From positions 3,017,001-3,081,000 of the forward strand of contig NZ_CP095855.1 of the NCBI RefSeq assembly GCF_023100805.1: a stretch of 64,000 bases of DNA, read 5' to 3'. This document shows positions 56,064 to 64,000 of this stretch, one piece after another. Origin of the DNA: Chitinophaga filiformis. Its GTDB lineage: Bacteria; Bacteroidota; Bacteroidia; Chitinophagales; Chitinophagaceae. The notes beneath the pieces were generated by a model. It made no database searches, was not told the origin of the DNA, and was given only the letters and a program-made list of their open reading frames with translations. How positions within the stretch are numbered: position 1 is the first letter of the stretch; each line of letters starts with the position of its first letter. The position numbers and the translations under genes were made by a program.

Positions 56064-58241
56064 ATGAGAACAAAACAATGGATCAGGGCAGGCATGCTGG
56101 CCTGTGCTCTTCTAATTACGTCTTTATTGTCCTTTGCACAGTTTAGAGTGATCGGATACATGCCCTCCTGGTCGGGGGATGTAAATGCTGTGCAATACAG
56201 CAAGCTTACTCACATTAACTATGCGTTTGTATTACCTACGGCAACAGGAGGATTACAGGGCGTTGATAACCCTTCCAAACTGCAAAGCCTCGTTTCGCTG
56301 GCACATGCCAACGGCGTTAAAGTGCTGATCTCTATCGGCGGCTGGAACAATGGTGATGACAGCGGTTTTGAATCATTGGCAGGGAACAGTAGTTACCGTA
56401 CCAATTTTACCAACAGCGTGATGAATTTTGTGAGCCAGTATAACCTGGATGGTGCTGATATTGACTGGGAGTATCCGGATCCGGGTGCTTCAGCCAACAA
56501 CTACCTCGCGTTAATGACACAGCTGGCTACGGCTTTGCATGCACAGGGTAAACTGCTGACAGCCGCTGTAGTAGGTACCGGCGGTGAAGGTGTACTCAGT
56601 TCTGTGTTTTCACAGGTAGACTTCCTGAACCTGATGGCATATGACTATAACAACTATGATCACTCCACTTATGCATATGCATCACAATCTATATCTTACT
56701 GGAAGGGTAGGGGCTTACCTGCCAGCAAAACAGTACTGGGCGTACCTTTTTATGGCCGTCCGAGCTGGGAGAGTTATGCTGCGTTGATCGCAAGAGGAGC
56801 CAGTCCCTATTCAGACACCTACAACGGTGTCGGTTATAATGGCATCACTACTATTAAAAGTAAAACTGACCTGGCCTGGGATCAGGGAAGCGGCATTATG
56901 ATGTGGGAACTTTCCCAGGATGCTGTGGGTGCTTATTCATTGCTTTCCGCTATTCATGATGAAGTGCTGGTGAAAGGCGGCGGCAACGGCGGTAATAAAG
57001 TGCCTGTAGTGAATATCACTTCTCCTGTAGGCGGTGCCACATTTAATGCGCCTGCTACTGTTACTATTACGGCATCTGCTTCTGATCCGGATGGTTCAGT
57101 TACCAAGGTAGAATTTTATAACGGCAGCGTTAAGCTGGGACAAGCTACATCCAGCCCTTATAGCTACACATGGACAAATGTAGCGACTGGCAATTATACG
57201 CTGAGCGCTAAGGCTACTGATAATGCCGGTGCAGTAACTACGGCAACTGTTTCAATTGTAGTAAATGGTACCGGTGGTAATTCCTGTGATGGCATTGCTG
57301 CATGGTCAGCCAGTGCTGTTTATACCGGCAATATGCAGGTTGTTTACAATAGCAAAATATACACCGCCAAATGGTGGACGCAGAATGAGCAGCCTGACAC
57401 ACACAGCGGAGATGGCCAGGTGTGGAAATATGAAAGAGATTGTGGTGGTGGTACTAATCCAGGCAACAACTCCCCGGTAGTAAGCATTACTTCTCCTGCA
57501 GGCGGCGCTTCATTTACTGCTCCGGCTTCTGTAACCATTACCGCTGCTGCAAGCGATGCAGACGGCAGCATTGCAAAAGTGGCCTTCTACAATGGCAGCG
57601 CGAAACTGGGTGAAGTGAGCAGCGCTCCTTATACCTATACCTGGAACAACGTAGCGGCAGGAACTTATACGCTTACTGCGGTTGCTACAGATAATGGCGG
57701 CGCGACCACTACCAGTGGCGGCGTGAATATCGCTGTCAATGGATCTACCGGAGGTGGTAACTGTGCAGGCGTACCTGCTTATGCACCATATCCTGCCGTG
57801 TATAATATGGGAGACAAGGTGGTGTATAATGGTAATCTGTATGAGTCGCTCGCTAACGGATTGTATAACGTTACCCCTGGAACAGCAGACTATTGGTGGA
57901 AGCCATTGGGCGCTTGCTCCGGTAGTGCAAAGCTGGCGGTAGCGGATGTGAAGGCTGTTAGTCCTACGGCTGCCGTTAAATCACTGGTTGTGTATCCGAA
58001 TCCTGTGACTGGTTCAACTGTGCAGATCCAGGTGAACGCAGCGGCAGCTGAGAAGATATATGTAGAGGTATGGGGAATTAAAGGTGGAAAACCTGTGTTA
58101 CGTAAGGAGTATGTGGGTAGCGGCAAAGGTCAGCAGTTGATCAGTGTTGATATTAGCAGCGTACCACAAGGTACGTGGATTATAAAGACTGTAAATGCGG
58201 CTGGTACGCGTAAAGAAAGTGCGAAGTTCATTCGCATGTAG
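56064..58241 (+). CDS. Multimodular GH18 chitinase with CBMs and T9SS sorting domain
   Basis: This 725-residue secreted chitinase has a signal peptide (~1-25) and a GH18 TIM barrel (~27-310) with the catalytic motif DGADIDWE (D129, D132, D134, catalytic E136). Next come an Ig-like domain (~316-400), a CBM5/12-type chitin-binding module (~409-465, AWSASAVYTGNMQVVYNSKIY), a second Ig-like domain (~476-560), a second CBM5/12-like module (~568-615) and a C-terminal type IX sorting domain (~635-725, SLVVYPNPVTG). All catalytic residues are present. It cuts chitin to oligomers outside the cell. It is a single gene with a strong terminator. Confidence 0.95.
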   Translation: MRTKQWIRAGMLACALLITSLLSFAQFRVIGYMPSWSGDVNAVQYSKLTHINYAFVLPTATGGLQGVDNPSKLQSLVSLAHANGVKVLISIGGWNNGDDSGFESLAGNSSYRTNFTNSVMNFVSQYNLDGADIDWEYPDPGASANNYLALMTQLATALHAQGKLLTAAVVGTGGEGVLSSVFSQVDFLNLMAYDYNNYDHSTYAYASQSISYWKGRGLPASKTVLGVPFYGRPSWESYAALIARGASPYSDTYNGVGYNGITTIKSKTDLAWDQGSGIMMWELSQDAVGAYSLLSAIHDEVLVKGGGNGGNKVPVVNITSPVGGATFNAPATVTITASASDPDGSVTKVEFYNGSVKLGQATSSPYSYTWTNVATGNYTLSAKATDNAGAVTTATVSIVVNGTGGNSCDGIAAWSASAVYTGNMQVVYNSKIYTAKWWTQNEQPDTHSGDGQVWKYERDCGGGTNPGNNSPVVSITSPAGGASFTAPASVTITAAASDADGSIAKVAFYNGSAKLGEVSSAPYTYTWNNVAAGTYTLTAVATDNGGATTTSGGVNIAVNGSTGGGNCAGVPAYAPYPAVYNMGDKVVYNGNLYESLANGLYNVTPGTADYWWKPLGACSGSAKLAVADVKAVSPTAAVKSLVVYPNPVTGSTVQIQVNAAAAEKIYVEVWGIKGGKPVLRKEYVGSGKGQQLISVDISSVPQGTWIIKTVNAAGTRKESAKFIRM

Positions 58242-58264
58242 TTTTAAATAGGTGAAATGAGAAG

Positions 58265-58292
58265 GGCCGTCTCGCGAGAGGCGGCCTTTTTT
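58265..58292 (+). terminator. Rho-independent terminator of the chitinase gene
   Basis: A 9-bp stem (GGCCGTCTC at 58265-58273, GAGGCGGCC at 58278-58286, one wobble) with a GCGA tetraloop is followed by six Ts. It separates the chitinase transcript from the CRISPR array. Confidence 0.85.
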
Positions 58293-58374
58293 GGGGGTAT
58301 AAGGTTTTTCGGGGCATTCCTGTGAGGTACAAATAGTCAGATCATGATACGGTAAAAGTCGCAGCGAGTTGGTT

Positions 58375-60914
58375 GTTTCAATTCCTGTGTGGTACAATTC
58401 AGACTGGGCTCACTTGCTAATTCTGTTGTCGGGCCATCTCGTTTCAATTCCTATACGGCACAATTCAAACGATCGGAGGCGCAGCCGTGGAAGGTTTTAC
58501 ACCAGAGTTTCAATTCCTATGCGGTACAATTCAAGCACTAACAAGATTACAACATATACCTACAATAACAAGTTTCAATTCCGATATGGTGCAATTCAAA
58601 CTGAGGATGAATATCTATACACCGTTACCGCATCTACTGTTTCAATTCTTATACGGTACAATTCAAACACGGTAAGGCTGTACGTTGGTATATCCCTGGA
58701 AGAAATGTTTCAATTCCTATACGGTATAATTCAAGCTCAGCAAAATAAAATCCATCAGCATCTGGTGCTGTGTTTCAATTCCTATACGGTACAATTCAAA
58801 CTTCGTGCAATCTTTTTACAATGGCGGCTTTAAATTCGTTTCAATTCCTATACGGTACAATTCAAACTGCACGGAGTTAGCCAGCAGCATTACCTGGCCC
58901 TCAAGTTTCAATTCCTGTACGGTACAATTCAAACCTCCCCTACAGCATTTGATAAAACTATAGCAGAACGGTTTCAATTCCCATACGGTACAATTCAAAC
59001 CGCGCTGTTTGCGCTTATTTCGTTTATAACTCTCATGTTTCAATTCCTATACGGTACAATTCAACCTACCTCAACGGCAATTTTATCAGCTGTCTTTATC
59101 TCGTTTCAATTCCTATACGGTACAATTCAAACATAGTCACAATTTTGACAAAGCGAACTGGCTAGAAGAGTTTCAATTCCTATACGGTACAATTCAAACT
59201 CTCCTCGTGAATAAAACCATCTTCGACTGGAAGATGTTTCAATTCCTATACGGTACAATTCAAACATATAAGACATCTGATCAGTCAATATGGTATTATA
59301 AGTTTCAATTCCTATACGGTACAATTCAAACTATTAACAGGCGCTTTTGCGTGTAAAATTTTGATAGTTTCAATTCCTATACGGTACAATTCAAACCGTT
59401 CTATGATGCGAAAGAGGTGGTCCGGGAAAGTGGTTTCAATTCCTATACGGTACAATTCAAACAAGATCTTTCATGCGCAACATGACACCACATGATAAGT
59501 TTCAATTCCTATACGGTACAATTCAAACGGTGTGGGGATATTTGCCGAAAGGATATTTTTACTAGTTTCAATTCCTATACGGTACAATTCAAACATGCTG
59601 ATCGAGTGAGCGCAGATATACAGAATATACCGTTTCAATTCCTATACGGTACAATTCAAACCTGATGGGAAAACTGACCCTTGCCAACATCCTGCGTTTG
59701 TTTCAATTCCTATACGGTACAATTCAAACGCAGGTCACGAGGATAAAGAGCTAACTAGCGTATAGTTTCAATTCCTATACGGTACAATTCAAACTTGATC
59801 AACAGACGTCTGAGTAGACAGAATGATATAGTTTCAATTCCTATACGGTACAATTCAAACATTTTCTGTTCAGGCATTGTCGTCTGTTTTAGTGTCGTTT
59901 CAATTCCTATACGGTACAATTCAAACAACATTCTGCCGCAGGGATACCAACATGTTATAATCGTTTCAATTCCTATACGGTACAATTCAAACCCTCCTCA
60001 TCAGAGAATATAACCTCGAGCTTAAAGGGTTTCAATTCCTATACGGTACAATTCAAACAGACCACATTATTCGCATAAAATATCACATTCAAAAGTTTCA
60101 ATTCCTATACGGTACAATTCAAACGCCGGCGAGAAAGAGACCTGCGAGACGCTATATAAGTTTCAATTCCTATACGGTACAATTCAAACTGTCCAACCTG
60201 ATTTGTGCTGCCGTCATTTGGTTGAGTTTCAATTCCTATACGGTACAATTCAAACGAGTTTTTTCGTTAGTTCTATCGACCGGAAGAGCAGTTTCAATTC
60301 CTATACGGTACAATTCAAACTCTAGTAAAGATCTTTTCGAGCAGGAACGCGAAGCTAGTTTCAATTCCTATACGGTACAATTCAAACTAGCTCGATTTGA
60401 TCAACAGTCAGCGTCTCTATTCGTTTCTATTCCTATACGGTACAATTCAAACCAACTACACTGTAGGTGATCCCGGAGCGCCTGCGGAGTTTCAATTCCT
60501 ATACGGTACAATTCAAACCAAAGGCGGCTTTTGCATCGTCCTGGCATAGTCGTTTGTTTCAATTCCTATACGGTACAATTCAAACAGATATACACCGAGC
60601 CGGCAGATAGACAATAACATAGTTTCAATTCCTATACGGTACAATTCAAACTCGAAGGACCGGTATTACTTAGACCAGTCAGATGAGTTTCAATTCCTAT
60701 ACGGTACAATTCAAACCTTTGCTTTCTTTGAACTGCTGTTCTGTCCAGGTGGGTTTCAATTCCTATACGGTACAATTCAAACGAATACGTCATATGAAAA
60801 TGGCGCCCGGGTAAAGAAGTTTCAATTCCTATACGGTACAATTCAAACAGTTCCTGCTTTTGTATTTTGCTAACTTTTGAATACGTTTCAATTCCTATAC
60901 GGTACAATTCAAAC
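58375..60914 (-). CRISPR. CRISPR array, 39 repeats of 30 bp and 38 spacers
   Basis: On the plus strand the repeat begins GTTTCAATTCC and ends ATTCAAAC. In the transcribed (minus) direction it ends ATTGAAAC, the 5' handle typical of type I-B and III crRNAs. Spacers are 35-38 bp. The right (leader-side) repeats are nearly all perfect, with one substitution in the repeat at 60423. The left repeats carry one to four changes (e.g. at 58375, 58507, 58572, 58639, 58707, 58905, 58971, 59037), which marks the old trailer end. So transcription runs leftwards from a leader at 60915-61123. A worn 24-base match at 58316-58339, 35 bp before the first repeat, looks like one more decayed repeat. Confidence 0.98.
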
Positions 60915-61123
60915 CCGCCGAAAAGTATATATCAATCCTTTGGGTTCCAATAACTTAATTTAATTAAAATCACGTGATTTGTTCCTCCCAGGTCGTCTAC
61001 CTATAAAAGTATAATTTCCCCTGGACATAGACGATGGGATTAATCTATTGGCAGTTAACGCATTACATGTTGTGGGCATAACTCTGGAAAGGCAAGATTT
61101 CCTAAAATCATTAACCTCGACGC
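60915..61123 (-). promoter_or_regulatory. CRISPR leader
   Basis: This 209-bp AT-rich stretch between the last perfect repeat and the cas2 stop holds no gene. It lies at the conserved end of the array and downstream of cas2 on the minus strand, the usual place for the leader that drives array transcription and guides new spacer insertion. I could not fix a -7 box. Confidence 0.7.
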
Positions 61124-61387
61124 CTACAAAACATTATCAATCTCATTCTTCTCTTTGCCAATGACCTGTTTCTCCAACCATTTTTCCTGACGGGTTTTAA
61201 AGATAATAAGGCTGTCTTTCCGGGCATCCATGATTAACTCAGCCTCAAAAATGAGTTCTTTTAATTGTACAGGACTTAATTCTCCTTCGAATACGCTGTT
61301 TTGAATCCAGTGTAGGTATCTTCTGCAAAGTTTAAGCATCTTGGATACCCGCTTTTCTTCAATATCATATACAAGTATAATATACAT
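61124..61387 (-). CDS. cas2: CRISPR-associated endoribonuclease/adaptation protein Cas2
   Basis: This 87-residue protein has the Cas2 ferredoxin-like N-terminus MYIILVYDIEEKRVSKMLKLCRRYLHWIQNSVFEG with D8 at the conserved position and the QNSVFEGEL motif of the family. It forms the adaptation complex with Cas1. It lies 3 bp after cas1. Confidence 0.96.
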   Translation of the reverse strand: MYIILVYDIEEKRVSKMLKLCRRYLHWIQNSVFEGELSPVQLKELIFEAELIMDARKDSLIIFKTRQEKWLEKQVIGKEKNEIDNVL

Positions 61388-61390
61388 AGA

Positions 61391-62395
61391 TTACCACCAG
61401 GCTTTAAATGGTTTATACTCTTCAATGTTCAGAATGTGCTTGGTTAATTTATAGCATTCCAGTTTGACAAGATGTTTGTAACTGACATTTCTGCCAAGAG
61501 ACCGGTGTTTGATCGTTTCGTTGATTTTCTCGTCCCAGGATTTGACAATAATTTTTCTACCGCTTTCCTTTAACAAACAGCTATTTAATTTATGGTCGAA
61601 ATCACTGGCCTGTATTTGCTTTTTGTTTAATAAGGAAAATATCAGGCGATCTACCAGTATTGGCTTAAAGATCTCTGACAGATCTAAGGCTAATGAATAT
61701 CGTCGTTCACCTGGCTGATGTAGAAAGCTGATTGTAGGGTTAAGCTGTGTGTGGTAGATCATATCAAGGCAAAGTGTATAACAGAGGCTGTTAATAAATG
61801 AGATCATGGCGTTAATCTCATTTGAAGGAGGCCGCTTGCTGCGTTGTCCCATTTCAAAATCATTGATAATGATAGAGAATGCCTCATAGTAGCTTGACCT
61901 GATGTTTCCTTCTATTCCCATGAGCATATCAATATCGGTTGTTGATAATATGCTCTCCGTTAAAAACTCAATACGGCTAATCTGTTCAGAGGTGTCTTTT
62001 TGCCGGTTATTGTAATATCTGAGGTTCTTCAGCATATTGAAAGCGGCTCCTTCAGTTAGTTTCTGAGCGAGTGATAATCTTTCACGGAAGTTTGAATGGA
62101 CATTTGTTTGAGCGATGATCATTTTTCCTGCCAATAGATAATCTTTGGGCATATAGGAACCCGTGTAATGTTCATAGTAATCGAAGAAGTGAACACTTAT
62201 ATGTTCTTTCCCAAGGAAGTTATACAGGGTGCTATTGGTGTCAAGGCTGCCAAAAACATATAGGTTGTCAACGGTTTCAACAGGGATGTACTTTGTAGAG
62301 GATTCATTCCCATTATCGTCTGTTACAGCGAATTTAAGCGTATTATCTTCCCGGCTCATCCGACCGGGGTTGAACAAATAGTATGATTTTTTCAT
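61391..62395 (-). CDS. cas1: CRISPR-associated integrase Cas1 (I-B-like)
   Basis: This 334-residue protein has an N-terminal beta domain (~1-90) and a C-terminal helical catalytic domain. The metal ligands are E162 (MGIEGNIRSSYYEAF), H226 (FLHQPGERRYSLALD) and D238/E241 (DLSEIFKP). It cuts and joins new spacers at the leader-repeat junction together with Cas2. The MKKSYYLFNPGRMSREDNTL start is typical of Cas1 of subtype I-B. Confidence 0.96.
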   Translation of the reverse strand: MKKSYYLFNPGRMSREDNTLKFAVTDDNGNESSTKYIPVETVDNLYVFGSLDTNSTLYNFLGKEHISVHFFDYYEHYTGSYMPKDYLLAGKMIIAQTNVHSNFRERLSLAQKLTEGAAFNMLKNLRYYNNRQKDTSEQISRIEFLTESILSTTDIDMLMGIEGNIRSSYYEAFSIIINDFEMGQRSKRPPSNEINAMISFINSLCYTLCLDMIYHTQLNPTISFLHQPGERRYSLALDLSEIFKPILVDRLIFSLLNKKQIQASDFDHKLNSCLLKESGRKIIVKSWDEKINETIKHRSLGRNVSYKHLVKLECYKLTKHILNIEEYKPFKAWW

Positions 62396-62406
62396 CTGAC
62401 GAGGTA

Positions 62407-62910
62407 TTATTCAGAAGCGTAACAAAATTCATAGTAAGCGCATTTCTTACAGATTGAATTGTTCAAAAGTGGTGGACACATGAGATTTTGGACAATGTTA
62501 GTGATCTGTTCCATGCAAAGTTCCAGATACACACGATCGCTATCCGAGAAAGATACAGATTGCGTTTGCCGCAATTTAGGGTACTCGATAATGCCGGTGA
62601 CGCCATTCACACCGTTCTGTTCCAGCAGCCAGATATAATATTTAACCTGCCATTCATGTGCCTCTTCCATACTGCCCGATTGCTTTATTTCGTGAATGAT
62701 CTTATTCTTTGCGTCGTAGAAGTCAATTTTGCTTCCCCCTATTTCTATTTCCGTATATTTTGCGGCTCTCTGAGGATAACTGTTTTCTCCTGTTAATTTC
62801 CCTTCAGCGACCAGATCGGATGTGTGCTCAAGCGTAATGCCATTTGAGAATAACCATAGTTTCCGATGGCAGATGTGATAGTAGTTGATATGAGTTGCTG
62901 TTAAATTCAT
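62407..62910 (-). CDS. cas4: CRISPR-associated exonuclease Cas4
   Basis: This ~167-residue protein has the four iron-sulfur cysteines: one near the start in NYYHICHRKLWLF and three at the end in ICKKCAYYEFCYASE. The central PD-(D/E)xK nuclease fold (GGSKIDFYDAKNKIIHEIKQSG) supplies the metal site. It trims pre-spacers and selects those next to a PAM. I set the start at the ATG at 62910, giving MNLTATHINYY, the usual Cas4 start. An in-frame ATG at 62931 would add seven residues. Confidence 0.93.
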   Translation of the reverse strand: MNLTATHINYYHICHRKLWLFSNGITLEHTSDLVAEGKLTGENSYPQRAAKYTEIEIGGSKIDFYDAKNKIIHEIKQSGSMEEAHEWQVKYYIWLLEQNGVNGVTGIIEYPKLRQTQSVSFSDSDRVYLELCMEQITNIVQNLMCPPLLNNSICKKCAYYEFCYASE

Positions 62911-62941
62911 TCCTGCCGGTACAATTAACATCGGATAGAAA

Positions 62942-64000
62942 TTAGTTCACCTGATGCTCAAAGTCAAACTGGCTGATCATTGCTGCCAATCTGTGCTCTG
63001 CCTTTTCCAGCGCATCGGCGCTGCCAACAGAACCAGCTATATGACTCGATGCAATCGGCGTGATAAACAATTCCGCTTGGGTTGATTCATCAATTTTAGG
63101 TACTGCCTGCGGACGTTCGGTGTCGTCTCTCAGATCCCCACGAATAGCATAGGCAATCTGGTTGGCATTATCACTTATAGCCAGGGCTACCGTTTCCATC
63201 AGGCTGAAAGTACGGGACTGGTTGGATGTTATTCTCCAGTTAATTAAAGCTTTTGCCAATGCAGGGATGATCTCATCTCTTTTTTCTTTCGGGCAGATCA
63301 GGCATTTGCCGAATATATTGGCCCCTTCCACCCATCCTTCAGACCGGAGCTTCTTTTCAACTTCCGGAAATAACTCCGGTTCAAGTTTATTGGTAGAAAC
63401 GCAGAACAATGTGCGTAGGTCAATAGCTACATCATAGGCAAATAGCCCGCTCACGCGGGTCTGATCCTGTATAAATGCCCGGCTGGGTAAGGTTCTTTTG
63501 TTGCTTGTCAACCACTCATCCAGTTCCTCTTTTGAGAGTTGCGCCCCACGTTTTTTGTTGTCTAACCAGAACACCTTCACTTCGTGATGCTCCGGGTGAG
63601 AAGTCCTGTCGAAAGTGAGATTTTCCGTTGGGTATTCAATCCCTCCCAGCAGCGGATGCAAAGGACGCATGGCAGAAAAGGAGAGGGGACTTCTTCTTTT
63701 AACCCCGAAACTGCCGCTTTCCGCTTTCATATAACCTCCCAGCAGTTGGTCAGTGAAAGATGGATCGCAGGGAGAGTGAGGCTCCTTCTGGCTGGCCTTG
63801 TTGTCTTTTTTGTCGATCTCCCAGTTGAATGTCATGGCGGAGAAAGGCATGTTTAATGCTTCCAGAACGGAACGCTTCACCTGTTGCCCACTGGAATAGG
63901 CCATTTTTTTTCCAAATTGCGGGTCAACATAAAACTTTTGGCCATCGTTGACAGCAAATACTGTATGCTGTGCATGACGCAGGCCCCTCAGGTAAATGAA
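62942..64000 (-). CDS. Cas7-like CRISPR effector backbone protein (5' partial)
   Basis: The frame is open to the right edge, so the N-terminus lies beyond the window; 352 codons are visible. The edge reads FIYLRGLRHAQHTVFAVNDG, then KMAYSSGQQVKRSVLEAL, a likely RAMP-fold start. The stretch TRVSGLFAYDVAIDLRTLFCVSTNKLEPELF and the late SNQSRTFSLMETVALAISDN resemble a DevR-type Cas7. It lacks the FDVxxGNPNGDPD start of Csd2/Csh2, so the subtype is uncertain. It is followed 10-30 bp later by cas4, so the effector genes probably lie to the right of the window in an operon ending cas7-cas4-cas1-cas2. Confidence 0.72.
   Translation of the reverse strand, partial: FIYLRGLRHAQHTVFAVNDGQKFYVDPQFGKKMAYSSGQQVKRSVLEALNMPFSAMTFNWEIDKKDNKASQKEPHSPCDPSFTDQLLGGYMKAESGSFGVKRRSPLSFSAMRPLHPLLGGIEYPTENLTFDRTSHPEHHEVKVFWLDNKKRGAQLSKEELDEWLTSNKRTLPSRAFIQDQTRVSGLFAYDVAIDLRTLFCVSTNKLEPELFPEVEKKLRSEGWVEGANIFGKCLICPKEKRDEIIPALAKALINWRITSNQSRTFSLMETVALAISDNANQIAYAIRGDLRDDTERPQAVPKIDESTQAELFITPIASSHIAGSVGSADALEKAEHRLAAMISQFDFEHQVN

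Noticed and set aside
58369..60907. Many frames with repeated peptide units across 58.4-60.9 kb on both strands
   Set aside because: They are translations of the CRISPR repeats and spacers; their periodicity equals the repeat unit and no spacer carries coding signals.

Overview
The window looks like a chromosome segment of a Bacteroidota member of the Chitinophaga type. The evidence is two SusC/SusD pairs, a hybrid two-component regulator, FecR/ECF signalling, C-terminal type IX secretion sorting domains on two giant secreted proteins, a GH18 chitinase with chitin-binding modules, and ATGA/TGATG gene overlaps with few Shine-Dalgarno sites. No rRNA is present. All assignments come from reading the sequence and its translations; no database search was possible.

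Layout. 0-1.5 kb: a 5'-truncated TPR/transmembrane/LuxR-type regulator. 1.7-8.9 kb (minus strand): an ECF sigma, FecR anti-sigma, STN-domain SusC and SusD cassette, with no enzyme attached. 9-14.7 kb (minus): an APC permease, a RibD/DHFR-like reductase and an 1142-residue secreted GxGYxYP/PA14/crystallin/ricin protein. 15.0-15.3 kb (plus): a small self-contained unit of a promoter, two atypical tRNA-like genes and a terminator. 15.3-16.9 kb: an IS110-family element. 16.9-19.5 kb (minus): a two-gene operon of an LRR protein and a zinc-finger/SDR protein whose catalytic Tyr is missing. 19.7-34.2 kb (minus): a complete nuoA-N operon for respiratory complex I with nuoC and nuoD fused, preceded by a CBS-domain gene. 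35-40 kb: small hypothetical, lipoprotein, rhomboid and flavoprotein genes. 40.7-55.9 kb (plus): a polysaccharide utilisation locus (SusC, SusD, GH43, a clan GH-A hydrolase, two sulfatases, a GH5-like hydrolase and an HTCS regulator). 56-58.2 kb: a multimodular GH18 chitinase. 58.3-60.9 kb: a CRISPR array of 39 repeats, followed by a leader and by cas2, cas1, cas4 and a Cas7-like gene (minus strand) that runs off the right edge.

How the parts work together. The large PUL forms a tight co-directional block. The SusCD pair would import glycan fragments, the two formylglycine sulfatases and three glycoside hydrolases would desulfate and cut them, and the HTCS would sense the product and induce the locus. 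The other SusCD pair is wired differently: its SusC has an STN signalling domain matched to the adjacent FecR and ECF sigma. The CRISPR array is transcribed leftwards, away from the cas genes: the leader lies at the cas2 end, the far end is degenerate, and the minus-strand repeat ends in ATTGAAAC.

The most unusual items are the tRNA-like pair (one has a Ser anticodon but no long variable arm), the SDR protein without its catalytic Tyr paired with an LRR protein, and the Cas7 of unclear subtype.
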